Assembly: GCA_947498155.1 (NCBI GenBank)
Contig: CANMJD010000001.1
Location: 992,001 to 1,056,000, forward strand
Direction of reading: 5' to 3'
DNA length: 64,000 nt
Source: an uncultured Pseudoruegeria sp.
GTDB lineage: Bacteria; Pseudomonadota; Alphaproteobacteria; Rhodobacterales; Rhodobacteraceae
Below are positions 62,463-64,000 of this stretch, piece after piece. The notes under the pieces are model-generated. The model was not told the origin of the DNA, did no database searches, and saw only the letters and a list, made by a program, of their open reading frames with translations. Positions within the stretch are counted from its first letter, which is position 1. The number at the start of each line of letters is the position of its first letter. The position numbers were made by a program, and so were the translations under genes.

Positions 62463-63929
62463 TCATAGCGGACCTTCGGATATTATCTCAGACACAGCTT
62501 CAAATGTGTTCTCTTGATTTGCACGAAACCGAACGATCAGTTTTTGCCGGACAGGATCACTTAGATTGGACGCCTCAACTGTGATCTCAACGATTGCGCT
62601 CTTCCCGTCCAAGTCCTCAGCACGTCCATCAACGATACACTTGCATTTGAAGACTTCTGGCTCACCAGCATGTCTGAACTGAGCACATGTCAACGCAAAG
62701 CTATTCACATAGATGTTCGGGCGGTCTTCATAGTAAAAGTAGTTAGGATTTTTGGGGGTCGGTACGTATGGCATTCGGTTCAAACCCAAATGGCTTGTAT
62801 GCCCTAAACCAAATGGGTCACGAGATGCTCCGAAATCAAACATGGATGTCCGAAGTTGTTTCCACTTCCCTTGCGGAGCTTTCGGTGCCGACGGAAAAAC
62901 CAAGGCCGCTAACTCTGTCTCATTTTCTTCCTCGTCATTATCCTCGCTCTTGTAAGCAGGCGGCATCACGAGAAGTGCGCCCTTTGCAGCAATCGTCAAC
63001 AATACGTCATCAGCTGGTCGCGTACCCGTATTGCTCAATAGAAAATCTGCAGTGAATTCATGTGCCAAGGCTGTGAGATGGCTATGTGCGTCTTGCAATT
63101 TCTCACGGCAGGTTTTCTCCCATTGGGGGTAGCTCACCTCGAGGTAAGCTTCCACGTCCTCTGACGCCGCCTCCTTGAACTCGTACTGTGTGATGCCAAG
63201 CGTCACACCTCCAAATAGCGCGGTTCTAGCATTATTGGTCTTATCACGGGCAAAGTCGGTCTCTTTCGGGTTCTTCTCCACGAGCCGATCCATAAACTGG
63301 TCAATTTCGTCATCGCTGAGAGGTGCGTAGATGGGAAGGATCAGCTCCAACACTACTAGTGGGTCAGACGATAACTCGAGTATAGGCTCTTGAGATCGAA
63401 GGCGCTTGTTTTCATTCGCAAGGCGTAACTTTTCCCGCTCCTCATCGGTTTGCTCGTCAACACGTTGCCATTCGTCGGGAATAGCAATCAACTTCAACCC
63501 CACACCAACAGCCTTGCGCATCGGACGCGTATCATTTGAAAAAAGACGGACACTTCCATCGTCATACCTGTCAGCGAGTCTCTTGGCGATCGCCACTAGC
63601 TGATCATCGAAGTTGCCGAGATCTAAAGTTCCGTAAGTCTCAGAGCCAAAATTCATGTCGCTTAAGCTGAGTATGACCCGCGGTTCCGACGCTCGTATCT
63701 CCAACTCGCTTTGCTGGGCGAGCAACATTTCCCTAAATTGCTTGGTCAATTTTATCGCGGTGCGCTTCAGGCGAGCACGCGTCGACTTCTTGTGTTCATC
63801 TAACTCGGTTTGAACCACATCAGTCACGATCAACTCGATGCAATCAAGTTCTCCTAGCTCCGCCCATGGAAGGTCTTCTAGCGGGCGAAACTCATGAAAT
63901 AGGTTAGTGTCGACAATCAGTCTCAGCAT
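62463..63929 (-). CDS. Large PIN-domain protein
   Basis: A 488-residue protein whose first 150 residues form a PIN-like nuclease. The first Asp is in LRLIVDTNLF, acidic residues are in VVQTELDEH, NFDDQLVAIAKRL supplies Asp, and VRLFSNDTRPMRKAVGVGLKLIAI supplies the last. The remaining 330 residues are unrecognised, with an acidic linker (SEDNDEEENETELA) near residue 330 and a beta-rich C-terminus. PIN domains cut RNA in toxins and in quality-control enzymes. The size is far above VapC (about 130), suggesting a stress or defence effector with a sensor domain. Confidence 0.75.
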   Translation of the reverse strand: MLRLIVDTNLFHEFRPLEDLPWAELGELDCIELIVTDVVQTELDEHKKSTRARLKRTAIKLTKQFREMLLAQQSELEIRASEPRVILSLSDMNFGSETYGTLDLGNFDDQLVAIAKRLADRYDDGSVRLFSNDTRPMRKAVGVGLKLIAIPDEWQRVDEQTDEEREKLRLANENKRLRSQEPILELSSDPLVVLELILPIYAPLSDDEIDQFMDRLVEKNPKETDFARDKTNNARTALFGGVTLGITQYEFKEAASEDVEAYLEVSYPQWEKTCREKLQDAHSHLTALAHEFTADFLLSNTGTRPADDVLLTIAAKGALLVMPPAYKSEDNDEEENETELAALVFPSAPKAPQGKWKQLRTSMFDFGASRDPFGLGHTSHLGLNRMPYVPTPKNPNYFYYEDRPNIYVNSFALTCAQFRHAGEPEVFKCKCIVDGRAEDLDGKSAIVEITVEASNLSDPVRQKLIVRFRANQENTFEAVSEIISEGPL

Positions 63930-64000
63930 GCTTTTCTCGTTACAAACTCTTGATTTGGCCGTTGGATGATCTCACGCTTAGGCCGTACGTGCAGCTTTGC

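Noticed and set aside
1-64000. CRISPR arrays
   Set aside because: No regularly spaced repeats or cas genes were found. The only tandem repeats are the coding ones in the helicase gene.

Overview
The window looks like a chromosomal or large-replicon stretch from a marine alphaproteobacterium of the Rhodobacterales (Roseobacter group). This is inferred from the gene content and neighbourhoods, not from a database match: a DUF2125 protein, a Hint-domain protein, an extensin-like protein coupled to tyrC-hisC, a DUF1127 protein, a DMSP-lyase-family cupin and a quaternary-amine ABC transporter. The G+C content is moderate. No tRNA, rRNA or CRISPR array was recognised.

Region 1 (about 0.2-26.5 kb) is mostly core. 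It holds gatB; a DUF805 membrane protein; a KefF/KefC-type potassium-efflux pair with a convergent LysR regulator; DUF1127; Bax-inhibitor-1; an ExbB/MotA-like plus OmpA-domain pair; a ChaC-type gamma-glutamylcyclotransferase; DUF2125; an extensin-like protein with tyrC and hisC in a translationally coupled run; a class-V aminotransferase divergent from an Lrp regulator; a periplasmic nitrate reductase operon napFDABC plus a small membrane protein, behind a structured leader; a DEAD-box helicase with a repetitive basic tail; rpsD; and a Hint protein.

Region 2 (26.9-36.6 kb) is one minus-strand operon. It encodes a pentose/hexose-type ABC importer together with every enzyme expected for oxidative D-galactose breakdown (De Ley-Doudoroff): mutarotase, SDR dehydrogenase, SMP-30 lactonase, galactonate dehydratase, KDGal kinase and KDPGal aldolase, plus a FadR-type regulator. 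It is followed by a decayed IS3-type orfA and a secreted amidohydrolase divergent from an AraC regulator.

Region 3 (40.9-53.4 kb) is the most intriguing part. An acyl-CoA ligase, a DMSP-lyase-family cupin, a FadB/FadJ-like hydratase-dehydrogenase and a thiolase overlap by 4 nt or lie 11 nt apart. An AraC regulator and an acyl-CoA dehydrogenase follow on the same strand. Beside them are a divergent LysR regulator and a ProXWV-type betaine transporter. The set reads as uptake, CoA-activation, beta-oxidation-like shortening and beta-elimination of a betaine- or sulfonium-type osmolyte.

Region 4 (53.8-64 kb) is mobile or accessory DNA. An orphan Phd antitoxin precedes a Tn7-like transposition module (tnsA-tniA-tniB-tniQ) whose tnsA lacks an in-frame start. 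A tRNA 2'-phosphotransferase gene (kptA) interrupted by one stop codon sits directly behind tniQ. Beyond lie two small HTH regulators, a hypothetical gene, a Phd-like protein and a large PIN-domain protein. I could not locate the ends of the element.
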